From positions 1 through 64,000 of the forward strand of contig JAJYSM010000009.1 of the NCBI GenBank assembly GCA_021793575.1: a DNA stretch of 64,000 bases, in the 5' to 3' direction. The notes beneath the pieces are model-generated. The model was not told where the DNA came from and searched no databases. It was given only the letters and a program-made list of their open reading frames with translations. Positions 29,314-37,502 of this stretch are shown here, piece after piece. Position numbers and translations under genes: made by a program. The stretch comes from Pseudomonadota bacterium. GTDB taxonomy: Bacteria; Pseudomonadota; Gammaproteobacteria; Xanthomonadales; Rhodanobacteraceae. Numbering within the stretch: the stretch's first letter is position 1; each line of letters opens with the position of its first letter.

Positions 29314-29831
29314 GGCGAGTGTCCCGGATCGGTCAGCGCATACGGATGCGAGGAGGCCAGCGGGTGCGCCAGGAAGCGCAGCACGCCCGCGGCCGTGCCG
29401 CCCGTCGTCAGCAGCAGGAATCCGCCCGCCAGCGCAAGGTTTTTCAGAAAGTCCCAGAACACGTCACGGCCCTGGCTGACGCCCCGGAGACGAAAATCCG
29501 GGGCCTTCCAGAACGGCTTCCACAGCAGCGCGGTGACGATGCAGTAGCCGGCGAGAATGAACGCAGCCAGCCGATCCGCCACGCCGCTGAGGATCGCCAG
29601 CGACATGCCCACTTCGACGGCCAGACCCAGCCAGATCATCGCCGACGCCAGCGCCGCCGAACCCACGCCCTGCCGCGCCTGCTCCACGGCCTGCCGGCGG
29701 TTGAGGAGCTTGTCCAGCGCGCTGAAGGGCAGAAACAGCAGCACCAGCAGGCCGCGCACCAGGAACGCAAGCATCACCACGATCACGCCGGTCACATCGA
29801 TCTCCCGCTGTCGCCGAGTAGCGGTCACCAT
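29310..29831 (-). CDS. DoxX-family membrane protein
   Basis: A 173-aa inner-membrane protein with four hydrophobic segments (about residues 15-35, 62-85, 90-105 and 130-148) and the DoxX/YphA pattern: RGLLVLLFLPFSALDKL, MIWLGLAVEVG, and FWDFLKNLALAGGFLLL. DoxX relatives associate with oxidoreductases or quinone-linked electron transfer, though most are uncharacterised. It is first in a four-gene leftward operon with the cupin-like, lactonase and VOC genes. It is divergent from the SDR-GMC pair. Confidence 0.82.
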   Translation of the reverse strand: MVTATRRQREIDVTGVIVVMLAFLVRGLLVLLFLPFSALDKLLNRRQAVEQARQGVGSAALASAMIWLGLAVEVGMSLAILSGVADRLAAFILAGYCIVTALLWKPFWKAPDFRLRGVSQGRDVFWDFLKNLALAGGFLLLTTGGTAAGVLRFLAHPLASSHPYALTDPGHSP

Positions 29832-29908
29832 GCACGGGCAGCGGTGAACGCGGCGTGGCAGAGCGTGCCTCGGGCGCGCATGAAATTGCGGCCCTCATGT
29901 GCAGGCCG

Positions 29909-29929
29909 GCGGCGCGGCGAACGCGCCGC
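29909..29929. repeat. 8-bp inverted repeat in the divergent control region
   Basis: GCGGCGCG and CGCGCCGC pair around GCGAA in the 171-bp gap between the DoxX-like and SDR genes. No T-run follows on either strand. It could be an operator for the two divergent units; no -10 hexamer is recognisable nearby. Confidence 0.55.
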
Positions 29930-30002
29930 GCTCACGCCCGCGCGACAGCAATCGCGCCACAGTGCACATCGGCCCGTTGTCCCTTCCCAAGGATCGTCTC
30001 CC

Positions 30003-30854
30003 GTGAATGCTGCCGCTCCGTCCACTTCATCCACCGCGCCGGTGGTGCCCGCTTATCCGCTGCTCACCGGCCAGAAGGCGCTGGTCACCGGCGCCAACTC
30101 CGGCATCGGACGCGGCGTGGCGATTGCCATGGGGCAGGCCGGCGCCGATGTGTGCGTCAACTACGTCGATGGTGACGAGGCGGCCAACGCGGTGGTGACC
30201 GAGCTGCTCGGCTTCGGCGTCAAGGCGTTCGCGTACAAGGCCGATGTGTCCGACGAGCAGCAGGTGGCGGCGATGTTTCGCGCCGCGGTCGCGCAGTTCG
30301 GCACCGTCGACATCCTGGTCGCCAACGCCGGCCTGCAGCGCGATTCGGCGTTTCACCAGATGACGCTGGCGCAGTGGAACACCGTCATCGGCGTCAACCT
30401 CACCGGGCAATTCCTGTGCGCCCGCGAAGCCGTGCGCGAATTCGTGCGGCGCGGCGTGGTGCCGGCGGTCTCCCGTGCGGCCGGCAAGATCATCTGCATG
30501 AGTTCGGTGCATCAGGAAATTCCCTGGGCCGGGCATGCCAACTACGCGACCTCCAAGGGCGGCATCAAGCTGCTGATGGAGAGCCTGGCGCAGGAGGTCG
30601 CGCAGCAGCGCATCCGCGTCAATGCGATCGCGCCCGGAGCCATCCGCACGCCGATCAACACCAGCGCATGGAACACGCCCGAAGCCTACCGACAGCTGAT
30701 GACGCTGGTGCCCTATGGCCGCATCGGCGAGCCGGAGGACATCGCCCGGGCCGCCGTGTGGCTGGCCTCGGATCAGTCCGACTACGTGGTCGGCACCACG
30801 CTGTTCGTCGACGGCGGCATGACGCTGTATCCGGGCTTCGCCACCGGCGGCTGA
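30003..30854 (+). CDS. glucose-1-dehydrogenase-like short-chain dehydrogenase
   Basis: A 283-aa classical SDR. The cofactor loop is TGANSGIG (29-36), followed by NAG (108-110), Ser168 in CMSSVHQE, and Tyr181/Lys185 in YATSKGG. The EIPWAGHANYATSKGGIKLL segment closely resembles Bacillus glucose 1-dehydrogenases, so oxidation of glucose or a related aldose to its lactone is likely. About 18 extra N-terminal residues precede the fold. GTG start at 30,003 is supported by AAGGA nine bases upstream. It is followed by the GMC oxidoreductase gene after 39 bp. Confidence 0.9.
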   Translation: MNAAAPSTSSTAPVVPAYPLLTGQKALVTGANSGIGRGVAIAMGQAGADVCVNYVDGDEAANAVVTELLGFGVKAFAYKADVSDEQQVAAMFRAAVAQFGTVDILVANAGLQRDSAFHQMTLAQWNTVIGVNLTGQFLCAREAVREFVRRGVVPAVSRAAGKIICMSSVHQEIPWAGHANYATSKGGIKLLMESLAQEVAQQRIRVNAIAPGAIRTPINTSAWNTPEAYRQLMTLVPYGRIGEPEDIARAAVWLASDQSDYVVGTTLFVDGGMTLYPGFATGG

Positions 30855-30893
30855 TGCCGGCGCCACCCATGCCTGCGCAGTGAGGAATCGACC

Positions 30894-32459
30894 GTGGCAG
30901 ACGCCCATTACGACCTGATCGTCATCGGCAGCGGCCCCGGCGGGGCGTCGCTGGCGCACAAGCTGGCGCCGATCGGCAAACGCATCCTGCTGCTCGAACG
31001 CGGCGACTACCTGCCGCGCTCGCCGGCCAACTGGGATGCGCAGACCGTGTTCGTCGACGGCGCCTATCAGGCCAACGAAACCTGGTACGGAAAAAACGGC
31101 GAGGCCTTTCATCCCGGCCTGCATTACTGCGTCGGCGGCAATTCCAAGGTCTATGGTGCCGCGCTGTTCCGCCTGCGCGAGCGGGACTTCGACGAAGTGC
31201 GGCACAAGGATGGCGTCTCCCCCGCCTGGCCGCTGAAGTACGCCGCGTTCGAGCCGTATTACGCCGAAGCCGAGCGGCTGTACCACGTGCACGGTCAGCG
31301 CGACGAGGATCCGCACGAGCCGCCGTCGAGCGGCCCGTTTCCCTACCCGCCGGTAGCGCACGAGCCACGCATCGAGGCGCTCAGCGCCAGCCTGCGCAGC
31401 GCCGGGCTGCACCCGTTCCACCTGCCGCTGGGCATCCTGCTCGACGAGAAAAATGGCAAGCCCACGCCCACCAGCATCTGCATCCGCTGCGACGCGTTCG
31501 ACGGCTTCCCCTGCCTGCTGAACGGCAAGGCGGATGCGCAGGTGATCTGCGTCGACCCCGCTTTGCAAGCCAACCCGCAGCTCAGCCTGCTCACCGGCGC
31601 CTATGTGTCGACGCTGGAAACCGATGCCGCCGGGAAAACCGTGACGGGCGTGCGCGTCACCCGCGACGGCCGGCAGGAATGCTATTCGGCCGACATCGTG
31701 GTGGTGGCCTGCGGGGCGCTGTCATCGGCGCTGCTGCTGCTGCGCTCGGCCAATGCGCGCCATCCCGACGGGCTGGCCAACGGTTCCGGCCAGCTCGGGC
31801 GCAACTACATGCGTCACCAGCAGTCGATCCTGATGGCGCTGATGCGCGAACCGAACGAGACGGTGTTCCAGAAGACGCTCGCGCTGAGCGACTACTACTT
31901 CGGCGCCGACGACTGGGACTATCCGCTCGGCCTGATCCAGATGTGTGCCACCTCGCACGGCGCGCAGATCCGTGGCGAAGCGCTGCCGGGCTGGCTGGAG
32001 TGGATGCCGAAGATGCCGTTCGAGCAGATGGCGCGCCACTCGATGGATTTCTGGCTGTCCAGCGAAGACCTGCCGCGTGCGGAAAACCGCATCCGCTACG
32101 ACGGCGGGCGCGTCGTGCTGGACCTCACCGAAGGCGATCAGGAAGCGCATCATCGACTCAGAAAAAAACTCGAGTTGATGCTGGACCAGGCTGGCGCGCA
32201 TCCGCTGCTGCTGGATCGCAGCCTGTACCTGGGCAAGGGCATCCCCATCGGCGGCACCGCGCATCAGGCCGGCACCGCCCGCTTCGGCAACGATCCGGCC
32301 ACCTCGGTACTCGATCTCGACTGCAAGGCGCACCAGCTCGACAACCTGTACCTCACCGACGCCAGCTTCTTTCCGTCGATCGGCGCGGTCAATCCCACGC
32401 TGACGATCATTGCCAACGCGCTGCGCGTGGCCGATCGGATCAGGCAGCGGTTGGCCTGA
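30894..32459 (+). CDS. FAD-dependent GMC-family oxidoreductase
   Basis: A 521-aa glucose-methanol-choline family flavoprotein. The FAD-binding loop VIGSGPGGASLA is at residues 10-21, LHYCVGGNSKVYGAALFR follows, and the catalytic His lies in GTAHQAGTARFG with the second site Asn in GAVNPTLTI. It resembles glucoside 3-dehydrogenase and sorbitol-dehydrogenase-like GMC enzymes but substrate cannot be fixed. No signal peptide. GTG start at 30,894. With the SDR it forms a rightward pair; the DoxX-like membrane protein of the opposite operon could accept or relay electrons, which is inference only. Confidence 0.92.
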   Translation: MADAHYDLIVIGSGPGGASLAHKLAPIGKRILLLERGDYLPRSPANWDAQTVFVDGAYQANETWYGKNGEAFHPGLHYCVGGNSKVYGAALFRLRERDFDEVRHKDGVSPAWPLKYAAFEPYYAEAERLYHVHGQRDEDPHEPPSSGPFPYPPVAHEPRIEALSASLRSAGLHPFHLPLGILLDEKNGKPTPTSICIRCDAFDGFPCLLNGKADAQVICVDPALQANPQLSLLTGAYVSTLETDAAGKTVTGVRVTRDGRQECYSADIVVVACGALSSALLLLRSANARHPDGLANGSGQLGRNYMRHQQSILMALMREPNETVFQKTLALSDYYFGADDWDYPLGLIQMCATSHGAQIRGEALPGWLEWMPKMPFEQMARHSMDFWLSSEDLPRAENRIRYDGGRVVLDLTEGDQEAHHRLRKKLELMLDQAGAHPLLLDRSLYLGKGIPIGGTAHQAGTARFGNDPATSVLDLDCKAHQLDNLYLTDASFFPSIGAVNPTLTIIANALRVADRIRQRLA

Positions 32460-32602
32460 GCGGCTGAGAAAAATCGCCCACCCACTGCGACCGCCGCCAA
32501 ACACCCGTGCCGGCGGCCGACGTGCGGGACTCGCAAGGTGGATGCAGGACACAGCAATCGTTGCATACTGGTGCATCACCAGGCGGCGCCTATAGACCCT
32601 TC

Positions 32603-35422
32603 ATGTCACCGATCCCACCTCCTTCGCCCGCGCCTGCGGCGACCAGCGGCCACGTGGAAAGCCTGTATGCGGCGCTGGCCGACATCGGCGACCTGGTCGC
32701 CGCGTTGCCCCGCCCGCCGGCGCTGTATGCGGGGATCGCGCAGATACTCGAGCGCCATGTCGGCGCCTTGCTGGTGCTGGCCGGCGAGATCGACTACGAG
32801 GCCGGCGTGCTGTGGCGGCGCGCACCCGACCCGGTACCGTCAGGACTGGAGGACATCTACCCGGCATCGGTGCCGATCGCGATTGCCAGCCCGTCGTTCT
32901 GGACTGGCCAGATCGACGTCGAACCGAACATCATCGATGCGCCTGGCCGCGAGGCTTGGCGCCCGGCGTATGCCCGCCATGGCATCCGCGCCTCGGCGGC
33001 CGTGCCGGTGTCGTGCTTCGGCAAGGTGCATGCGGCGCTGATCCTGCGCTCGCGCGATCCGGCCTTTTTCTCGGCACCGCTGCTGCAGCTGCTGGAGCGG
33101 GCCGCGCTGAGCATCGGACACGCACTCGAAGGCGACGCGCGGCGCAGCCAGCTTGATCACAGCCTGCTTGCGGCCGAGCGCAGCCAGCGCGCGCTGCGCC
33201 TGCTGAGCGAGACGCTGAAGGCGGCCACCCACGCCGACACGGAGGATGCACTGTTTGCCGAAGCCTGCCGCGTGGTGGTCGACACCGGCGGCTATCCGGT
33301 GTGCTGGATGGGCCTGCTCGAACCCACCCAGCCCCCCGCGCTGGCGCTGCGGGGGCATGCGGGACGTGGCGCGGCCTACTATCACGATTTCCGCATCCAA
33401 CTCGACGACCCCAGCGTGTCGACCAGCGTCAGCACGGCGGTGATCCACACCGTCAAGCCAGTGGTGAAACTGCCGCGCGAGGGCGGCGCGGAAAGTTGGG
33501 CCACCGATGCGCGCGGCATGGGGCTGGGCGCCATGCTCGGACTGCCGCTGTGTCTGCTGGGCCAACTGACCGGCGTGCTGGTGATCGGTGCCGAGCATGA
33601 GGACGCGTTCACCACAGCGGAGATCGGCATCTTCGAGGAGATGGCGCAGGAGTTGAGTCTGGGACTGGAGCGCCTGCGCGCACGTCAGGCGCAGACGCTG
33701 GCCGAGCAGGAACTGCGCCTCAACCTGCGTCGTTTCCAGGCGATCCTGGCGAACCGTTATGCGGGCATCCTGGTGATGGACGTGAGCGATCGCGTACAGT
33801 TTTGCAACGCCACGTTCTGCCGGCTGTTCGATCTGGACGAAGCGCCGGAGCAGCTGGTCGGCATGTGCTCGGTGACGTTGCAGGAGCGCACTCGCCCGGC
33901 CTATGCCAACCCCGAGCGCGAGCTTGAGCGCGTGCGCGCCCTGCTGCTTGGTGGTGTACCGATAGAAGGTGACGAGCTGCTGATGAGCCGCGGCCGCACC
34001 TATCTGCGCAGCTTCGCGCCAATCATCATCGACCAGCAGCCGCATGGCCGCGTGTGGCATCACGTCGACATCACCGAGAGCAAGGCGCAGGCCGCCGAGG
34101 TCGAGCGGCTGGCCTACTACGATGCGGTCACCGGCCTGCCCAACCGGCGGCTGTTCCTGGAATGGCTGGAGCGCTGCCTGGGCCTGGCGCGGCGGCATCA
34201 CACGCTGCTCGGGGTGGGCGTACTGAACCTGGACGGCTTCAAGCACATCAACGACCAGCTCGGCCATGCCGCCGCCGACGAGGTGCTGCGCGAAGTCGCC
34301 CGCCGCATCACCGCCGCGCTGCGTGATGGCGACGTGGTGGCTCGGCTCGGTGGCGACGAATTCGCACTGCTGCTGGCCGATCTCGCCAGCGATCAGGAAA
34401 GGCAGCAGCTGAGCAGCGGCCTGCTGGTGGCGATGCGCGAGCCGCTGCCGTGGAGCGGCGGGCAGCTGCGGCTGTCCGCCAGCATCGGCTGGACCGTGTA
34501 TCCGGTGGACGACGCAGTGGCGGAGACGCTGATGCGCCATGCCGACTACGCCATGTACGCCGCCAAGGAGATGGGGCGTGACCGCAGCCTGCTGTATTCC
34601 GCGGCGCTGGAGCAGGTCGACGCCGAGCAGCGCTTGATGCGCGCGCGCATCATCAGCGCGCTTGACGACGGCAGCCTGGTGCTGCTGTTTCAGCCGATCG
34701 TGGCCATCGACGCCGACCGCGGTGGCCGCGTGATGGGCGCCGAGGCGCTGCTGCGCCTGCGCGACGGCGCACGGAGCCTGCTGTCGCCGGCGCTGTTCCA
34801 GCACGCGCTGGACGACGCCGTGCTGGCACGCCCGATCGGCCGCTTCGTGCTCGATGCCGCCTTGCGCACCTGCGCCGGCTGGCTCGCGGCGGGACTGCGG
34901 CTGCCGGTGGCGGTCAACATCAGCACGCGGCATCTGATGCATCCGGATTTCGTGCAGGATCTACAGCAGGCGCTCGCCGCGCACCCTGAAGTCGAGGCGG
35001 GCATGCTGGGCATCGAGATCACCGAGACCGGCCCGCTGCTCGATCCGGCGCGCGCGCACCTGGTGATCGAACAGTGCCGTGCATGCGGCGTGCAGGTCAG
35101 CCTGGACGACTTCGGCACCGGCAGCGCCTCGCTCAGCCATATCCAGCAGATGGACGTGGGCACGCTGAAGATCGACCAGAGCTTCGTGCGCGATATCCAG
35201 GTGGAATCGCGCAACATCGCCATCGCCGCCGGCATCATCACCACCGCGCGGCTGCTCGGCATCACCGTGATCGCCGAGGGCGTCGAAACCGAGGCGCAGG
35301 GCAAGCTGCTGCTCTCGCTGGGCTGCCGCCAGCTGCAGGGCTACGTGATCGCCCAGCCGATGCCGGCGCCGGCGATCCCGGCATGGGCGGCCGCCTGGAC
35401 ACCGCCGGCGTCGTGGTCGTGA
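32603..35422 (+). CDS. c-di-GMP signalling protein: GAF-GAF-PAS-GGDEF-EAL
   Basis: A 939-aa cytoplasmic sensor with no membrane segment. Two GAF-like domains (about 5-175 and 190-365), a PAS domain (375-500), then GGDEF and EAL. The diguanylate cyclase site is intact (RLGGDEFALL, about residue 582) and an RxxD inhibitory site (RDGD) lies five residues before it. The phosphodiesterase site is also intact: EALLRL (~713), EITETGPLL, DDFGTGSASL, LKIDQSFV and AEGVETEAQ. Both making and breaking c-di-GMP are possible; GTP or ligand sensing by GAF/PAS would decide. ATG at 32,603 begins the protein just before the first GAF domain. It is monocistronic and converges with the ABC gene. Confidence 0.92.
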   Translation: MSPIPPPSPAPAATSGHVESLYAALADIGDLVAALPRPPALYAGIAQILERHVGALLVLAGEIDYEAGVLWRRAPDPVPSGLEDIYPASVPIAIASPSFWTGQIDVEPNIIDAPGREAWRPAYARHGIRASAAVPVSCFGKVHAALILRSRDPAFFSAPLLQLLERAALSIGHALEGDARRSQLDHSLLAAERSQRALRLLSETLKAATHADTEDALFAEACRVVVDTGGYPVCWMGLLEPTQPPALALRGHAGRGAAYYHDFRIQLDDPSVSTSVSTAVIHTVKPVVKLPREGGAESWATDARGMGLGAMLGLPLCLLGQLTGVLVIGAEHEDAFTTAEIGIFEEMAQELSLGLERLRARQAQTLAEQELRLNLRRFQAILANRYAGILVMDVSDRVQFCNATFCRLFDLDEAPEQLVGMCSVTLQERTRPAYANPERELERVRALLLGGVPIEGDELLMSRGRTYLRSFAPIIIDQQPHGRVWHHVDITESKAQAAEVERLAYYDAVTGLPNRRLFLEWLERCLGLARRHHTLLGVGVLNLDGFKHINDQLGHAAADEVLREVARRITAALRDGDVVARLGGDEFALLLADLASDQERQQLSSGLLVAMREPLPWSGGQLRLSASIGWTVYPVDDAVAETLMRHADYAMYAAKEMGRDRSLLYSAALEQVDAEQRLMRARIISALDDGSLVLLFQPIVAIDADRGGRVMGAEALLRLRDGARSLLSPALFQHALDDAVLARPIGRFVLDAALRTCAGWLAAGLRLPVAVNISTRHLMHPDFVQDLQQALAAHPEVEAGMLGIEITETGPLLDPARAHLVIEQCRACGVQVSLDDFGTGSASLSHIQQMDVGTLKIDQSFVRDIQVESRNIAIAAGIITTARLLGITVIAEGVETEAQGKLLLSLGCRQLQGYVIAQPMPAPAIPAWAAAWTPPASWS

Positions 35423-35489
35423 GGCGGTAGCGGCAGTTCGCCTGCGCGCAACGGAGCGAAGTCCAGGCTGTGCCGACCCGCCATGGCGC

Positions 35490-37334
35490 CTACGCCAGCG
35501 CGTCCTCCGCCGCCACGAAGCCGCCGGTCTGACGCGCCCACAGCCGCGCATACAGCCCTTCGTGCGCGATCAGCTCGGCGTGGGTGCCGCTCTCCACGAT
35601 GCGGCCCTTGTCCAGCACCACCAACCGGTCCATGCGGGCGATGGTGGAGAGGCGGTGCGCGATCGCGATCACCGTTTTGCCCTGCATCAGCAGGTCGAGG
35701 CTGTCCTGGATCGCCGCCTCGGCTTCGGAGTCGAGTGCCGAGGTGGCTTCGTCGAGCACCAGGATCGGCGCATCCTTCAGCAGCACGCGGGCGATCGCGA
35801 TGCGCTGGCGCTGGCCGCCGCTGAGCTTGACGCCGCGCTCGCCGACCAATGCGTCGTAACCATGGCGGCCCTCGCTGTCGAGCAGCTGCGGAATGAACTC
35901 GTCCGCGCGCGCCTTGCGCACGGCGTCGAGGATCTGCGCCTCGCTCGCGTCCGGACGGCCATATAGGAGGTTGTCGCGGATCGAGCGGTGCAGCAGCGAG
36001 GTGTCCTGGGTGACCACGCCAATCTGCGAGCGCAGGCTTTCCTGGCTGACCTGGGCCACGTCCTGGCCGTCGATCAGGATGCGCCCGCCCTCCAGGTCGT
36101 ACAGCCGCAGCAGCACGTTGACGAGGGTGGACTTGCCCGCGCCCGACGGCCCGACCACGCCGATCTTCTCGCCCGCGCGCACGGCCAGGTCCAGCCCCGC
36201 GATCACCCCGCCCTGCTTGCCATAATGGAAGTGGATGTGCTCGAAGCGCACCGCGCCGTGGGTCACTTGCAGCGGCAGCGCGCCGTCGCGGTCCTGCACC
36301 GCGCGCGGCTGCGCGATGGTGGTGAGGCCGTCCTGCACGGTGCCCACGTTCTCGAAGATGCCGTTGACCACCCACATGATCCAGCCAGACATGTTGTTGA
36401 TGCGGATCACCAGCCCGGTCGACAGCGCGATCGCGCCCACCGTCACCTTGCCCTCGCTCCACAGCCAGATCGCCAGCCCCGAGGTGCCGGTGATCAGGAA
36501 GCCGTTGAGGATGGTGATGCTGGCGTCCATCGCAGTGGTGAGGCGGGTCATGCCGCGCAGCTTGCCGGTCTGCTCGGCCATCGCCTCGGCCACGTAGGCC
36601 TCCTCGCGCCGCGTATGCGCGAACAGCTTCAGCGTGAGCACGTTGCTGTAGCCGTCGACGATGCGCCCCATCAGCTTCGACTTCGCCTCCGACGCCTTCC
36701 ACGAGCGCTGCTTGATGCGCGGGATGAACCACGCCAGCAGCCCCACGTAGCCCGCCACCCACACCACCAGCGGCAGCGCCAGCCACACGTCGGCCTGGGC
36801 GAACAGCACGATCGCGCTGCCGGTGTAGATGATCACGTACCACAGCGCGTCGACGATCTGCACCGCCGACTCGCGCAGGCTGGCGCCGGTCTGCATGATG
36901 CGGTTGGCGATGCGCCCGGCGTAGTCGTTCTGGAAGAAGCCCAGGCTCTGACGGATCACGTAGCGGTGGTTCTGCCAGCGGATGCGGTTGGTCAGGCTGG
37001 GCACGATCGCCTGGTTCACCAGCAGGTCGTGCAGGCTGTTCAGCAGCGGCCGCGCGAACAGCGCCACCGCGCCCATCCACAGCAGCTCGCGCCCGTGCTG
37101 GCGGAAGAACGCCGCGCCCGGCACGCCGCGGGTCATGTCGACGATGCTGCCGATGAAGCCGAACAGCGACACCTCGACGATCGCCACGCCGAAACCCACC
37201 ACGATGGTGGCCGCGAACACCGGCCACACCTGGCGCAGGTAGAACGCGTAGAAGCGCCACACCGACGCCGGCGGCATGGCGTCGGACGGCTCCCTGAAGG
37301 CGTCGATGAGCGATTCGAACCAGCGGAAGATCAT
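35490..37334 (-). CDS. ABC transporter, fused permease-ATPase (exporter type)
   Basis: A 614-aa half-transporter: five to six membrane helices (about 25-335) followed by a nucleotide-binding domain. Walker A is GPSGAGKST, the signature is LSGGQRQRIAIARVLL, Walker B is ILVLDEATSALDSE, and the switch His lies in IAIAHRLSTI. It resembles MsbA/MdlB-type multidrug and lipid exporters and would act as a homodimer. Substrate unknown. ATG at 37,334 leaves a normal N-terminus. It is divergent from the MscS gene (168-bp gap, nothing recognisable in it). Confidence 0.94.
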   Translation of the reverse strand: MIFRWFESLIDAFREPSDAMPPASVWRFYAFYLRQVWPVFAATIVVGFGVAIVEVSLFGFIGSIVDMTRGVPGAAFFRQHGRELLWMGAVALFARPLLNSLHDLLVNQAIVPSLTNRIRWQNHRYVIRQSLGFFQNDYAGRIANRIMQTGASLRESAVQIVDALWYVIIYTGSAIVLFAQADVWLALPLVVWVAGYVGLLAWFIPRIKQRSWKASEAKSKLMGRIVDGYSNVLTLKLFAHTRREEAYVAEAMAEQTGKLRGMTRLTTAMDASITILNGFLITGTSGLAIWLWSEGKVTVGAIALSTGLVIRINNMSGWIMWVVNGIFENVGTVQDGLTTIAQPRAVQDRDGALPLQVTHGAVRFEHIHFHYGKQGGVIAGLDLAVRAGEKIGVVGPSGAGKSTLVNVLLRLYDLEGGRILIDGQDVAQVSQESLRSQIGVVTQDTSLLHRSIRDNLLYGRPDASEAQILDAVRKARADEFIPQLLDSEGRHGYDALVGERGVKLSGGQRQRIAIARVLLKDAPILVLDEATSALDSEAEAAIQDSLDLLMQGKTVIAIAHRLSTIARMDRLVVLDKGRIVESGTHAELIAHEGLYARLWARQTGGFVAAEDALA

Positions 37335-37502
37335 GGGCCGTCCAGCGTTGCGCGGACGGGCATTGTGCTTGAAGCCGCCTGCGCGTGGGCCCGCTGGCCG
37401 AGCGCGGCGGCAGTTCGGCAGCCTGAATGCCAACCGCCGCGCGATGCCTCACATCGGCTCACGGCGATTGACCCGCTGCGGCTGCGCTCCGATCATGCCC
37501 GG

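Noticed and set aside
28890-30002. in-frame extension upstream of the glucose-dehydrogenase-like SDR
   Set aside because: It is antisense to the cupin-like and DoxX-like genes and Arg-rich; the SDR fold and a good ribosome-binding site support the GTG at 30,003.
35341-37452. 703-codon frame overlapping the ABC transporter in another phase
   Set aside because: Arg/Gly/Ala-rich composition without domains; the ABC frame has every Walker and signature motif.
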